A DNA stretch of 64,000 nt from the NCBI GenBank assembly GCA_027019165.1, contig JALUXC010000012.1, forward strand, positions 566,773-630,772. Direction: 5' to 3'. The stretch comes from Pseudophaeobacter sp. (GTDB lineage: Bacteria > Pseudomonadota > Alphaproteobacteria > Rhodobacterales > Rhodobacteraceae). A program made the translations under genes and the position numbers. The notes below the pieces were generated by a model. The model was not told where the DNA came from. It saw only the letters and a program-made list of their open reading frames with translations, and ran no database searches. Positions 1-9,151 of this stretch are shown one piece after another (position 1 is the stretch's first letter; every line of letters begins with the position of its first letter).

Positions 1-788
1 GCGGTGACAGTGATGCCCCAATTGCGGGCCATCGCGGCATAGCGCGGCTGACGGTGCGCCAGGGCCTGTGCATAGGTCCAGCGAATAAAGGCATCGGGAT
101 CAACATCCGCCTCTGATATCCCGTTTTTGCTAAGATAGTCTTCCCAAACACGGGTGAGGAACTCGGCTTGATAGGACATGGGTTTCGGGGCCCGGTCAAA
201 ACGGCGGATCAGTTCCTCGGTATGAGCCTCATCGCCCTTGATCCAAATCATCAGCGTATTCTTGGACAGCTCACTGAGCACCGGATCATTTGGGTCTTCG
301 GGATCCACCCATTCACAGATTGACCCGCCTGTGTCACAGATGAAGTGCGGGTAGTCATAAAGACGTTCGGCGCGGTCGATGAAGTACTCTGTGTCGAGCA
401 GCGCGTGGATTTCTGCCATGCGGAATTGTTCCTGCCGACGTCGGTATTCGGCCATGGGTAGTCCGCCTTTTGCAATGTCTCCCGGTTTCCCGAGATAGGA
501 CGACACAGGCGTCAGATTGTCGAATGTGATGTTGGAGCCGATATAGATCGAATCCGAAAGCAACAAGTCGCGCAGGAAGGGAACCTTCATCGCCTCCGCC
601 TTGGCGTTGTCGGCGATATATTCGCCCATGTAGCGCGTGCCGATACGATAATCGATCGAGTAGTGAAACCACGCTCCGGCGCCGCGCAGGATGTTGCTGA
701 CATAGGTCTTGCCGAGGCCGGACATGCCAAAAAAGAGGACGCGTTTGTGGGAAGAATCCCGCCAGTCCTGTGCAGAAGAGTAGAGCAT
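1..788 (-). CDS. P-loop (Walker A) protein, 3' end beyond the window
   Basis: The minus-strand frame is open from an ATG at 788 to the window edge, about 262 codons with no stop, so the C-terminus is missing. A Walker A motif, GMSGLGKT, sits at residues 21-28 right after a hydrophobic strand, which indicates a nucleotide-binding protein of the kinase or ATPase type. I recall similar Roseobacter proteins labelled simply ATPase; no substrate can be given. An in-frame TAA seven codons upstream fixes the ATG as the most 5' start, but no clear Shine-Dalgarno sequence precedes it. The next gene on this strand, upstream, is the EamA permease, whose stop is 177 bp away. Confidence 0.75.
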   Translation of the reverse strand, partial: MLYSSAQDWRDSSHKRVLFFGMSGLGKTYVSNILRGAGAWFHYSIDYRIGTRYMGEYIADNAKAEAMKVPFLRDLLLSDSIYIGSNITFDNLTPVSSYLGKPGDIAKGGLPMAEYRRRQEQFRMAEIHALLDTEYFIDRAERLYDYPHFICDTGGSICEWVDPEDPNDPVLSELSKNTLMIWIKGDEAHTEELIRRFDRAPKPMSYQAEFLTRVWEDYLSKNGISEADVDPDAFIRWTYAQALAHRQPRYAAMARNWGITVT

Positions 789-965
789 CGGTGATCCAGA
801 TCGGTTTTAAGTCGTCGCGCCTTGCTAGCCAGTGTCGCAGGCCGGGTCAATTGTGCCGAAAGGGCAGGAGGGCAAAGGAGAGACTGCGCCACACAGGAGT
901 GCAACGGGTCACCCTTGGTAATTTTTTGCCGGTGTCACGTGCGCGCACCAAGTTGGGCGCGAACA

Positions 966-1862
966 TTACACTGGACCGGTGTGGCCTGTTCTAAGTTTCC
1001 CTGATGCATCAAGGATGTTGATGTAGTTGGCCACAAAGATGACCACGGCACCAACCAGAGTCCAGATTACGACTTCCTCTCCGTAAATCAGCATCCCCAG
1101 AATGGCGATAATCGGCAACCGGGTGAAATCGATGGGCATGACCACTGTCGCTGGGGCCAGGGACAGCGCGGTCGTCAGGCAGAAATGTGCGGTCAGTCCG
1201 GCAAGGCCGATCAGCACCAACCAGGGAAGCGTTTTGAGGTCCGGGAGCGCAATGTCTCCATCCCAACCGGACATCACCAGCCCAAAGAAAAGCTGCATTG
1301 CCGTCAGCCAAAACAGGATCGATACGATATCCTCGTGTCGGGTCAACCTCTTGGTGAAGACCGCCGTCAGCGCAAAGAAAATTGCACAGGCCGCGGCGGT
1401 CAGGATGCCGGGACTGATCGTCTCGGGAGAGGGCCGTGCAACAATGAGAATGCCAATAAAGCCGAGGATCGCCGCTCCTGCCCGAAGACGAGTCATGCGT
1501 TCCCCCAGCATCAATGGGGATAAGATGATCACCCAGATCGGTGAGGTAAACTCAAGCGCAAAAACCTGAGCAAGCGGGATGGCCGTTACCGCATAGAACC
1601 AGAGGTTCTGACCGGTGAAATGCGCAAGATTGCGCACCATGTGCAGGCCCAGCCGGTCTGTTCGGACCTTGTGCCATTTGCGGCTGACCGTCACCGCCGC
1701 GAGAACCACGATGAGCCCGACGAGGCTGCGGTAGGTCATGATTTCGAAGGTATCGAGCGTCAGGCCCGCTTCGCGGCCAGCGATGGCCATCGAAGAGAAA
1801 GACACAATTGCGCCGGTCATCCAGAGTGCGGCTTTGGCGATTCCGGCGGTTGGTGTCTGCAT
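966..1862 (-). CDS. EamA/DMT-family permease
   Basis: A 298-residue, strongly hydrophobic protein with about ten predicted membrane segments in two similar halves, the hallmark of the drug/metabolite transporter (EamA) superfamily. It probably exports or imports a small metabolite across the inner membrane; the substrate cannot be told from sequence. The frame extends upstream to 1919, but the ATG at 1862 has a GGGGAGG ribosome site 7 bases upstream and gives the usual family N-terminus. The sulfotransferase-like gene lies 71 bp upstream on the same strand, so the two may be co-transcribed. Confidence 0.9.
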   Translation of the reverse strand: MQTPTAGIAKAALWMTGAIVSFSSMAIAGREAGLTLDTFEIMTYRSLVGLIVVLAAVTVSRKWHKVRTDRLGLHMVRNLAHFTGQNLWFYAVTAIPLAQVFALEFTSPIWVIILSPLMLGERMTRLRAGAAILGFIGILIVARPSPETISPGILTAAACAIFFALTAVFTKRLTRHEDIVSILFWLTAMQLFFGLVMSGWDGDIALPDLKTLPWLVLIGLAGLTAHFCLTTALSLAPATVVMPIDFTRLPIIAILGMLIYGEEVVIWTLVGAVVIFVANYINILDASGKLRTGHTGPV

Positions 1863-1933
1863 GTCTGACCTCCCCTGACAGTTGAGCAACAGGGGGCGGT
1901 AATTCCCCGGAAAGGTCAAGCCGGATCGGCGTC

Positions 1934-2734
1934 TTAGGAGGCCTCGCGCATTTCCTCAATCGCCAGACTTCGGTTCGCTGAAATATAGCGGTCCACAACG
2001 TCCTCTGCATTGAAGCCGGACGCTGCGATGAAAGTCTCTATTTCTGCCACCAAATCTTCGTTGCGGGGCATCTGGCTTGCGTTGAACTTGGGCGGCAGCA
2101 CTGGCTCTTGGTCGTATCCAAGTGCCCGCAATAGTTTGGCAGCCCCTTCCGGTTTGATTGCGTCTTCGAGTTGAACATCAATGAACCGCAACTGATCTCC
2201 ATAAACGCGTTTGTAGTACTGTTGGCGACTGTCCATCTCGAGGGTGTACCAAATTGCCAGGCCAACCTGACCCATTTCCCTGAAAGGCTGGGGTATGACC
2301 ATAGAGTTGGGATATTCCGGACCCAAGAACCACTGCCACAACATCAAAGCGTTTCCAAAATCGCCGCGTTGGACGTAGCTGGCGCATTGTTTTGCCAGGT
2401 TTCGCTTTAGAACGAGGATCGTATAGTTCTCGGGGTCGGGCTGCTCGGCCAGGATTTCGACAAGACCACATTTCCCCAATGTGTGATTGGTTTCACAGTA
2501 GACCCCTGTTTCGGGCAGCGTCTGCAGCTTCCGTCGCCAGAACCTGCGCACTTCGGCGTCCAGCCCACGGGTATTGAAGCTCCGCAGGACTTTGATGCTG
2601 GGCATGCGAACGTCAAAATCGTCGATCCCCAGAGGTTCGTGAACAGTTTCGATTCCAAGATTTGCGGAGATGAATTTCGAAAGCCAGCCACTGCCTGAGC
2701 GCCCGGCGGTCAGCGTAAAGATCTTCTGTGCCAT
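1934..2734 (-). CDS. Sulfotransferase-like P-loop protein
   Basis: A 266-residue soluble protein. Near its N-terminus (residues 9-17) it has the TAGRSGSGW motif expected for the PAPS 5'-phosphosulfate-binding loop of the sulfotransferase superfamily, followed by a helix and a second conserved block. Such enzymes transfer sulfate from PAPS to sugars, lipids or small molecules; the acceptor here is unknown. The ATG at 2734 follows a GGGGAAACGGGA ribosome site. I see no PAPS synthesis genes in the window. The family call rests on the loop and the size, so it could also be a different nucleotide-binding enzyme. Confidence 0.7.
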   Translation of the reverse strand: MAQKIFTLTAGRSGSGWLSKFISANLGIETVHEPLGIDDFDVRMPSIKVLRSFNTRGLDAEVRRFWRRKLQTLPETGVYCETNHTLGKCGLVEILAEQPDPENYTILVLKRNLAKQCASYVQRGDFGNALMLWQWFLGPEYPNSMVIPQPFREMGQVGLAIWYTLEMDSRQQYYKRVYGDQLRFIDVQLEDAIKPEGAAKLLRALGYDQEPVLPPKFNASQMPRNEDLVAEIETFIAASGFNAEDVVDRYISANRSLAIEEMREAS

Positions 2735-3081
2735 TCCCGTTTCCCCTACATGCGGTTTCCACTCGTCGCGCTGTCATCGTGCGCTGGCGGAAACTCTGTC
2801 GGCTTCAACTCGTCGCGTGGTTCCACTCCTCGAGAGCACTCGAAAAGGCGGACACGCCCTCGGAGGGCATGGTAAACAGAAAAGGCTGAACAGATCCCTT
2901 ACCCGGGCGAGAAACTGCCTGGTTGGCTCCGGATAGGCTCTAGAGAATCTGAGAATGCGGGTTGCAAACGAGCGGGGCGCGCAGAAAACGCGCCTTTTGT
3001 GGCTCTTGCATCGAAGCGTTCAAGCAAGGAGAGGAGGATGGGCCAAGGCGTTTAGTGAGACCTTGGCCCGCCCAAAAAGGG
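2735..3081. other. 347-bp gap between the sulfotransferase gene and guaA
   Basis: Both flanking genes read on the minus strand, so this gap holds the end of the guaA transcript and presumably the promoter of the sulfotransferase-like gene. I see a hairpin just beyond the guaA stop (3040-3069) and a second, GC-rich one at 2976-2994 that is followed by a short T-run only on the plus strand. No convincing gene or RNA is visible; the small plus-strand open frames have neither a ribosome site nor a recognisable product. Confidence 0.5.
3040..3069 (-). terminator. Hairpin downstream of guaA
   Basis: A perfect 9-bp inverted repeat, GGGCCAAGG and CCTTGGCCC, separated by 12 bases, begins about a dozen bases after the guaA stop codon. 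On the transcribed strand it is followed by a pyrimidine-rich run rather than a clean T-tract. It is a plausible but not textbook intrinsic terminator. Confidence 0.5.
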
Positions 3082-4650
3082 TTATTCCCACTCGATCGTA
3101 CCCGGAGGCTTGGAGGTGATGTCATAGGTGCAGCGGTTGATGCCCTTGACCTCGTTGATGATCCGGGTGGCGGTCTCACCCAGGAATTCGTGGCTGAACG
3201 GATAGTAATCCGCTGTCATGCCGTCGACCGAGGTGACCGCCCGCAGGGCACAGGCATAGTCATAGGTGCGCCCATCGCCCATAACGCCGACGGTACGGAC
3301 CGGCAGGATCGCCACAAAGGCCTGCCAGATCTCGTCATAAAGTCCATGCTTGCGGATCTGGTCGATATAGATCGCATCCGCTTCGCGCAGGATCTCCAGC
3401 TTTTCGCGGGTAATCTCGCCCGGGCAACGAATCGCAAGACCGGGCCCGGGGAAGGGGTGGCGGCCAATGAAGCTTTGCGGCAGGCCCAACTCGCGCCCCA
3501 GGGCGCGGACCTCGTCCTTGAACAGCTCCCGCAGAGGTTCAACGAGCTTGAGGCCCATCTTTTCAGGCAGCCCGCCCACATTGTGGTGGGATTTGATCGT
3601 GACCGAAGGACCTCCGGAAAAGCTCACTGATTCAATCACATCGGGATAGAGTGTGCCTTGTGCGAGGAACTCGGCCCCTTCAATGGTGTCGGCATATTTC
3701 TGGAACACATCGATGAACAGCTTGCCAATGATCTTGCGCTTGGTCTCAGGGTCGGACTGGCCCTCAAGCTGGCCCAGGAACAGATCTGTTTCATCGGCAT
3801 GAATGACCGAAAGGTTCATGTGATCGCGGAACATGCCGACCACTTCTTCAGCCTCGTTCTTGCGCAAAAGGCCGTGGTCCACAAACACACAGGTGAGCTG
3901 ATCTCCAATTGCCTCATGAATGAGGGCCGCCGCGACGGAACTGTCTACGCCACCTGACAGCGCGCAAATCACTTTCTTGTCGCCGACCTGCTCGCGGATC
4001 GCATCGATGGCCTGCTCGCGGTAGGCGTCCATGGTCCAGTCGCCGGTAAAGCCCGCCAGTTTCACAAAGTTCTCATAGAGCTTTGCGCCATTGGGTGTGT
4101 GGTGCACCTCTGGGTGGAACTGCACCGCATAGAAATTGCGGCTGACATCTGCGGTGATGGCAAAGGGCGCATTGGGGGAGGTTCCAAAGACTTCGAACCC
4201 CGGTGCGATCTCGCTCACGTGGTCGCCATGGGACATCCAGACCTGTTCGCGGTCGCTGTCATCCTGGAACCAACCTTGCAGTAGCGGCAGGGATTGCACT
4301 GTCGGCGTCACATAGGCGCGGCCAAATTCCGCAGTACCGTGTCCGGTTTGTACCTTGCCGCCCAGCTGGTGCATCATCACCTGCTGGCCATAGCAAATGC
4401 CGAGGATCGGCACGCCTATGTCGAAAATCTCTTGCGGCGCGCGGGGGGATCCCTCGCGTGTCACACTGTCAGGACCACCCGAAAAGATCACGGCCTTGGG
4501 CGCCATCTCGCGCACAAAGTCCATTGTGACATTCTGATAGGGGTGGATTTCGCAATAGACGTTCAGCTCGCGCAGGCGGCGCGCAATCAGCTGCGTGACC
4601 TGGCTGCCAAAGTCGATGATCAGGAGGCGTTCGTGGGATGTCTGGCTCAT
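3082..4650 (-). CDS. guaA: GMP synthase (glutamine-hydrolysing)
   Basis: A full-length 522-residue GMP synthase, which converts XMP to GMP using glutamine and ATP in cytosolic purine synthesis. The N-terminal class I glutamine amidotransferase domain shows its nucleophile in GICYGQQ (Cys86) and the partners in FHPE (His179, Glu181). The ATP-pyrophosphatase loop SGGVDSS is at residues 232-238, and the C-terminal dimerisation domain ends in GTIEWE. The frame opens at 4701, but the ATG at 4650 gives the family N-terminus. The 11 bases at this start are duplicated in tandem, creating a four-codon upstream frame (see the separate entry). It is divergent from the methyltransferase gene. Confidence 0.97.
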   Translation of the reverse strand: MSQTSHERLLIIDFGSQVTQLIARRLRELNVYCEIHPYQNVTMDFVREMAPKAVIFSGGPDSVTREGSPRAPQEIFDIGVPILGICYGQQVMMHQLGGKVQTGHGTAEFGRAYVTPTVQSLPLLQGWFQDDSDREQVWMSHGDHVSEIAPGFEVFGTSPNAPFAITADVSRNFYAVQFHPEVHHTPNGAKLYENFVKLAGFTGDWTMDAYREQAIDAIREQVGDKKVICALSGGVDSSVAAALIHEAIGDQLTCVFVDHGLLRKNEAEEVVGMFRDHMNLSVIHADETDLFLGQLEGQSDPETKRKIIGKLFIDVFQKYADTIEGAEFLAQGTLYPDVIESVSFSGGPSVTIKSHHNVGGLPEKMGLKLVEPLRELFKDEVRALGRELGLPQSFIGRHPFPGPGLAIRCPGEITREKLEILREADAIYIDQIRKHGLYDEIWQAFVAILPVRTVGVMGDGRTYDYACALRAVTSVDGMTADYYPFSHEFLGETATRIINEVKGINRCTYDITSKPPGTIEWE

Positions 4651-4661
4651 GTCTGGCTCAT
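4647..4661 (-). other. Four-codon upstream frame overlapping the guaA start
   Basis: The bases ATGAGCCAGAC occur twice in direct tandem on the minus strand, at 4661-4651 and 4650-4640. The second copy is the guaA start. The first begins 11 bases upstream in another frame and reads Met-Ser-Gln-Thr-stop; its TGA overlaps the guaA ATG as ATGA. An AGGAAG sequence lies about 12 bases before the first copy and none lies directly before the second. This allows translational coupling or decoy initiation, but it may also be a neutral small duplication. Confidence 0.45.
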
Positions 4662-4897
4662 AGGGCGTGACAGGCTTCCTTGCAAGGGGGCAGATCGGCA
4701 TTCAGCCTGGTCGCCCGACCTTGGTCCGTATGGGCAGAGCGCTGCCGGAGGTGGAAGCGCCTGTCTCGACAATGCTGGCCGGTGATTTTTGACAGAGGTA
4801 TGTCGGTTTTCAACCGGATTGGCCGTTATCCTACGGCGCGCGCGCCGAGCAAAGCGTTAGAACCTGCCCAACGACATGCCTTTGATGAGGATAAGCA

Positions 4898-6442
4898 ATG
4901 GCTGAAGCAGCACCGCGTCGGCGTAGCCGCGGGGGCGGGGGCGCCGCCCGCCGCGCCGAACGTTCGAGCATTCGAATCGAAACCGCAAAGTATATCGAGC
5001 GGAACATCCCGAATTTCGAAGTCCTGAGCCAGGAAGCCATCGAGATCATCGAGGCAAACGCCGAAACCATCCTCGAAGAGGTTGGTGTCAACTTCGTTGA
5101 CAACCCTGCCGCGCTGCAGCGCTGGCGGGATGCCGGTGCGGATGTACAGGGCGAACGGGTGCGCATTCCGCGCGGTCTGGCGCGCAAGCTGTGCGAAACT
5201 GCCCCCAGCCAGTTCACCCAGCACGCTCGGAACCCGGAAAAGAACGTTGAGATTGGCGGGCGCAACCTGGTGCTGGCGCCGGTCTATGGCCCTCCGTTTG
5301 TGCGCGATGCCAAGGGCGGACGTCGCTATGCCACGCTGGAGGATTTCCAGAAGTTCGTGAAGCTGGCCTATATGTCCAAGTGGCTTCACCACTCGGGCGG
5401 GACGGTGTGCGAGCCGACGGATGTTCCGGTGAACAAGCGTCACCTCGATATGCTGCTGGCCCATATGACGCTGAGCGACAAGCCGTTTATGGGGTCGGTT
5501 ACCGAACCCAGCCGCGCGCAAGATTCGGTGGACATGTGCGGTATCCTGTTCGGAAAGGAGTTCGTGCAGGACAACACTGTGATGACTTCGCTCATCAACA
5601 TCAACTCGCCCATGACCTTTGACGATGTGATGATGGGGGCGCTGGAGGTATACGCCAAGAACAACCAGGCCTGCATCATCTCGCCGTTTATCGTGGGCGG
5701 CGCCATGGCGCCGGTCTCGGTCGCGGGCACGCTGACACAGGTTCTGGCCGAGGTTCTGGCAGGCGTGGCCTATAGCCAACTGATCCGCCCCGGTGCGCCG
5801 GTGATCTTTGGTGCCTTTGTATCCTCCATCGACATGAATTCAGGCGCGCCCACATTCGGCACGCCTGAAGCGTCCCTGGTGACCTATGGCGCTGGACAGC
5901 TCGCCCGGCGTCTGGGCTTGCCTTTCCGTTCGGCCGGCTCGTTCTGCGGATCGAAACTCCCCGACGCTCAGGCTGCCTATGAGACGGCCAACAGCCTCAA
6001 CATGGGCCTTCTGTCCGGTGTGAACTTCATGCTGCACTCCTGTGGCTGGCTTGAAGGGGGCCTCGTGGCGGACTTTGAAAAGTTCGTCATGGACGCGGAT
6101 CAACTGGGGACGCTGCACGGGTTGGCCAAAGGGGTGCCAGTGAGCGAGGATGACCAGGCGATGGATGCGATCCGCGAGGTTGGCCCCGGAGGGCACTATC
6201 TGGGCTGCGCGCATACGCAGGCCAATTTCAAGACAGCCTTCTGGAAATCCGATCTTCTGGACTACAAACCGTTTGAGACCTGGGAAGAAGAGGGCGCACG
6301 CGATACCTATGCGCTTGCGTCGGCTCGGGTGGATCATCTGCTGGCAACCTATCAGCCTCCGGCGCTTGATCCGGCGCTCAAGGAAGCCTTGGAAGCCTAT
6401 GTTCTGGAAAAGAAATCCTCAATGCCGGATTCCTTCCTCTAG
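4898..6442 (+). CDS. Trimethylamine methyltransferase (MttB) family protein
   Basis: A 514-residue protein of the MttB superfamily, preceded by GAGG 8 bases before the ATG. The Arg- and Gly-rich first 20 residues are low complexity; the rest reads as the MttB barrel. The frame has no internal amber codon, so the pyrrolysine of the classic archaeal MttB is absent. Members without pyrrolysine are known to demethylate quaternary amines such as glycine betaine, or other N-methyl compounds, handing the methyl to a corrinoid protein. I see no corrinoid protein or MtgA-type gene beside it, so substrate and partner are open. A terminator hairpin follows at 6482-6507. Confidence 0.85.
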   Translation: MAEAAPRRRSRGGGGAARRAERSSIRIETAKYIERNIPNFEVLSQEAIEIIEANAETILEEVGVNFVDNPAALQRWRDAGADVQGERVRIPRGLARKLCETAPSQFTQHARNPEKNVEIGGRNLVLAPVYGPPFVRDAKGGRRYATLEDFQKFVKLAYMSKWLHHSGGTVCEPTDVPVNKRHLDMLLAHMTLSDKPFMGSVTEPSRAQDSVDMCGILFGKEFVQDNTVMTSLININSPMTFDDVMMGALEVYAKNNQACIISPFIVGGAMAPVSVAGTLTQVLAEVLAGVAYSQLIRPGAPVIFGAFVSSIDMNSGAPTFGTPEASLVTYGAGQLARRLGLPFRSAGSFCGSKLPDAQAAYETANSLNMGLLSGVNFMLHSCGWLEGGLVADFEKFVMDADQLGTLHGLAKGVPVSEDDQAMDAIREVGPGGHYLGCAHTQANFKTAFWKSDLLDYKPFETWEEEGARDTYALASARVDHLLATYQPPALDPALKEALEAYVLEKKSSMPDSFL

Positions 6443-6481
6443 ACCTCGATCGAGGGCAGGGACAGAAACAAGTCTCGTATT

Positions 6482-6515
6482 GGGCGGTGGCGTTTGGGCT
6501 GCCGCCCGTTTTCTT
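6482..6515 (+). terminator. Terminator after the MttB-family gene
   Basis: A 10-bp stem (GGGCGG with CCGCCC, extended by two wobble and two GC pairs) closes a six-base loop and is followed by GTTTTCTTT. It lies 40 bases after the MttB-family stop and before the convergent DUF6477-like gene. It fits an intrinsic terminator. Confidence 0.7.
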
Positions 6516-6523
6516 TGAAGGGG

Positions 6524-6814
6524 TCAGCTGGTTTTGCTAAGGCGGAGCAGATTCGCTTCTCCCATTAGCGCAATCAGCACGTCGATGTGGCGTGCCATCG
6601 TATATCCCGCATCGCCGGACAGGCGGCGCGCATTCAACACGAATTCAATGTCCAGCAGCTTGAGAATGGCCGCCGATGGCTTTGGCAAATTGCCATATCC
6701 CAGAAGGCGATGAAGTGTTTTGTCTCGAATATAACTTGCAGCGCCAATGCGCGCGGCCCGCACCAGCAATCGAGGGCGGCGGAGGGATGACAGGCGGCTA
6801 AGGGCATCTTGCAT
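6524..6814 (-). CDS. Small conserved protein, DUF6477-like
   Basis: A 96-residue basic protein. I recognise the pattern LxxLRRPRLLVRAARIGA near the N-terminus and a closing segment with RHIDVLIALMGEANLLR as a small Rhodobacteraceae family that I associate with DUF6477. No biochemical role is known to me. The frame opens at 6859, but the ATG at 6814 follows GGAAAGGATC and gives the usual family start. It is divergent from the DUF6456-like regulator 240 bp away, an arrangement I believe recurs in this family and which hints at linked function. Confidence 0.7.
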   Translation of the reverse strand: MQDALSRLSSLRRPRLLVRAARIGAASYIRDKTLHRLLGYGNLPKPSAAILKLLDIEFVLNARRLSGDAGYTMARHIDVLIALMGEANLLRLSKTS

Positions 6815-7054
6815 CGAAAGATCCTTTCCTGAACGACAACGTGGGTTGTCATAACACAACCAAAGCGGGTGTTGCGGCCGTGGAGCTTTCGGCGAACGGT
6901 CTATTGTCTGTTGATTGAAGTAAATTTGGAAACAATGATGGGGAGTCGCGAAGTTTTGTTCAAAAACAGGCGGGTAGGCTGCGACGTGCCTGTGGGTAAC
7001 CCCGGGAGCGGCCGGTGAAGTATTCGCCTCTGTGACGATTGGGGATCTTTTACC

Positions 7055-8107
7055 ATGTGTACACTTACTGTCTCAAAATTGCCGGATTGGGTTCCCGAAG
7101 ATGCCTTGCGCTACCTCGAACACACCGAGACGGGGCAATCCATCCGAAAACTTGCCCGCCGGGCGGGCTGTCATCCGTCTACGGTTCTGCGGCAAGTCCG
7201 CCGCATCGAGAACCAGCGCGAAGACCCTTTGATTGACAGCATGCTCACCAAATTGGCTCAATGGCCTGAGACCGGAAATGGTGTTGACCCCCAATCCGGA
7301 GTGTCGCTGGTCACACTTGATGAGCGGTCCGCAGAAGTCATGACACGTCTGTCGCAGCCGGGCTCCGTTCTGGCCATCGCTGAGGGAATGGAGAATGCCG
7401 TGGTTGTCCGGCAGGGGGACAATGCCGACGTGAAGTTTCCTGTGCCTCGGGCACTGGCTGGTGCGATGGCTTTGCTTGGTTGGATCTCGTGCACGCGTAC
7501 AGGGCGGCTCAGCCGGTATCAGATCACCCAGAATGGGAGGAATGCACTGACCCGCATCGTGGCTGAGCGCGAGAACAAGGCGCGGAGCCGGGTTGAGTGC
7601 AACTGGGCCTCAAACATAGGAGCAGCCAACAGCAAGCCACAACCGCGCCCCCGCCGATCACGATATGGCGCTGGGGAGACGCCGCTGGATATGCTGGCGC
7701 GGCTGGTGGACAAGAATGGGGAACCGTTCCTGCCGCCCGATCTGGTGCTGGCTGGCAAGCGCCTGCGCGAAGACTTTGAGATTGCCCAGGTCGGACAGCA
7801 TCTTTCGCAACAAGCCAGTCATTTTGACAGCCGAACCTGCAACGGCGGAGGTTCGGCGCTGCGGATCAGTCCGTGTGCAAAGGAGGCCGACAGACGTGCC
7901 AAACAGGCTCTGACTGCCTTGGGCTCAGGTCTGAGTGACATCGCGCTGCGCTGCTGTTGTTATCTGGAGGGCCTCGAAACCGCCGAACGACAGCTGGGAT
8001 GGTCGGCCCGTTCAGGAAAAATCGTGTTGCGGATTGCGCTGCAACAACTCAAATCACACTATGAAGCGGTCGATGGCGCCGAACCGAAAGGCCGGAAGAT
8101 CGGGTGA
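7055..8107 (+). CDS. Helix-turn-helix protein with DUF6456-like C-terminal domain
   Basis: A 350-residue protein. Residues about 25-52 read as a helix-turn-helix (TGQSIRKLARRAGCHPSTVL), suggesting DNA binding. The C-terminal part, from about residue 205, has the blocks ETPLDMLARL, LRCCCYLEGLETAERQLGW and SARSGKIVLRIAL, which I associate with DUF6456 of alphaproteobacteria. It is probably a transcriptional regulator, but the target is unknown. The ATG is preceded by GGGGATC. The three adjacent cysteines in the C-terminal domain are a notable feature and could sense redox state or bind metal, though this is conjecture. Confidence 0.75.
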   Translation: MCTLTVSKLPDWVPEDALRYLEHTETGQSIRKLARRAGCHPSTVLRQVRRIENQREDPLIDSMLTKLAQWPETGNGVDPQSGVSLVTLDERSAEVMTRLSQPGSVLAIAEGMENAVVVRQGDNADVKFPVPRALAGAMALLGWISCTRTGRLSRYQITQNGRNALTRIVAERENKARSRVECNWASNIGAANSKPQPRPRRSRYGAGETPLDMLARLVDKNGEPFLPPDLVLAGKRLREDFEIAQVGQHLSQQASHFDSRTCNGGGSALRISPCAKEADRRAKQALTALGSGLSDIALRCCCYLEGLETAERQLGWSARSGKIVLRIALQQLKSHYEAVDGAEPKGRKIG

Positions 8108-8192
8108 TCAACAGTGCCCGGCGGCCCTCCAAAGGCTCACCTTGGAAATAACAAAGTATTGCGACTTCTGAGTTTTGATATAAGCCTGCCTT

Positions 8193-9128
8193 ATGAATTT
8201 CACACTGCGTCAACTGACCTATTTCCGCGCCTTATGCGCGCAGCGCAACTTTGGGAGGGCCGCAGAGGCCTGCCATGTCTCTCAGCCGGCGCTGTCAGTG
8301 CAAATCCGCGCACTTGAAGACGCCATGGGCGGCTTGCTGGTAGAGCGCCGGGCCCGGGATGTGGTTGTTACACCTCTGGGGCGGCAGGTCTTGCATCAGG
8401 CTGAGACGGTCTTGAGTGCAGCTGACCAGCTTGGGCGGATGGCCCGAGAGCAAACCAGCGGCCGCCGGACTTTGGCGCTTGGCGTGATCCCAACGCTTGC
8501 CCCCTACCTTTTGCCGGGAACCTTGGCTCGATTGCGCGCCAAGGATCTGCAGTTGTCCATTCAGGTCCGTGAGGCGACAACGGAACGTGTGCTTCAGGCC
8601 CTGCAAGCCGGAGATCTGGATGCGGCGGTTATGGCCTTGCCCAGCGGCGCACATGGCCTGGTTGAGGTCGAGCTGTTTCAGGACAGATTTCTTCTGGCCG
8701 GATCCGCCAAGCGTCTCGCGCAGATCAATGCAGAAGGCCCCGAGATCCGTCCGCAAGACCTGCGGTCGGAACAGTTGATGCTATTGGAAGATGGCCATTG
8801 CCTGACCGATCAGGCGCTCGAGATTTGCGGGATGCAGCGCAGTGCGCCAGAGATCAACATGGGGGCAGGGTCTCTTGGCACCTTGTCCCGCCTGGTGGCT
8901 GCCGGTTTTGGGCTGACGCTGATGCCAGAGCTTGCCATGCGCGCCGAATGCGCCGCTGCCGTCGGCCTCTGCGTCCAGCGTTTCCCTGCGCCCGAACCCT
9001 ATCGAAGGATCGGTTTGGTCCGGCGTGACACAACCGAGGCCGCAGACTGGTTTGATCAGCTGCTTGAGGTTGTCGGCACGGTTGGAACCGAGATTGTCAA
9101 TGAAAGCAGATCCGGCCTTTCGTCATAG
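8193..9128 (+). CDS. oxyR: Hydrogen peroxide sensor, LysR-type regulator OxyR
   Basis: A 311-residue LysR-type regulator with an N-terminal winged helix (FGRAAEACHVSQPALSVQI, residues 20-38) and a substrate-binding-like domain. EDGHCLTDQALEIC places cysteines at 203 and 212, the same nine-residue spacing as the redox disulfide pair of E. coli OxyR, so it should switch on peroxide-defence genes after oxidation. It is convergent with a peroxiredoxin gene, a likely target. No Shine-Dalgarno precedes the ATG, and a TATAAG element ends 8 bases before it, so the mRNA may be leaderless or nearly so. Confidence 0.93.
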   Translation: MNFTLRQLTYFRALCAQRNFGRAAEACHVSQPALSVQIRALEDAMGGLLVERRARDVVVTPLGRQVLHQAETVLSAADQLGRMAREQTSGRRTLALGVIPTLAPYLLPGTLARLRAKDLQLSIQVREATTERVLQALQAGDLDAAVMALPSGAHGLVEVELFQDRFLLAGSAKRLAQINAEGPEIRPQDLRSEQLMLLEDGHCLTDQALEICGMQRSAPEINMGAGSLGTLSRLVAAGFGLTLMPELAMRAECAAAVGLCVQRFPAPEPYRRIGLVRRDTTEAADWFDQLLEVVGTVGTEIVNESRSGLSS

Positions 9129-9151
9129 CTGAGGGCAAAAGGCCAAAGGGC

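Noticed and set aside
4898-6442. Pyrrolysine in the MttB-family protein
   Set aside because: The frame has no in-frame amber codon before its terminal stop.
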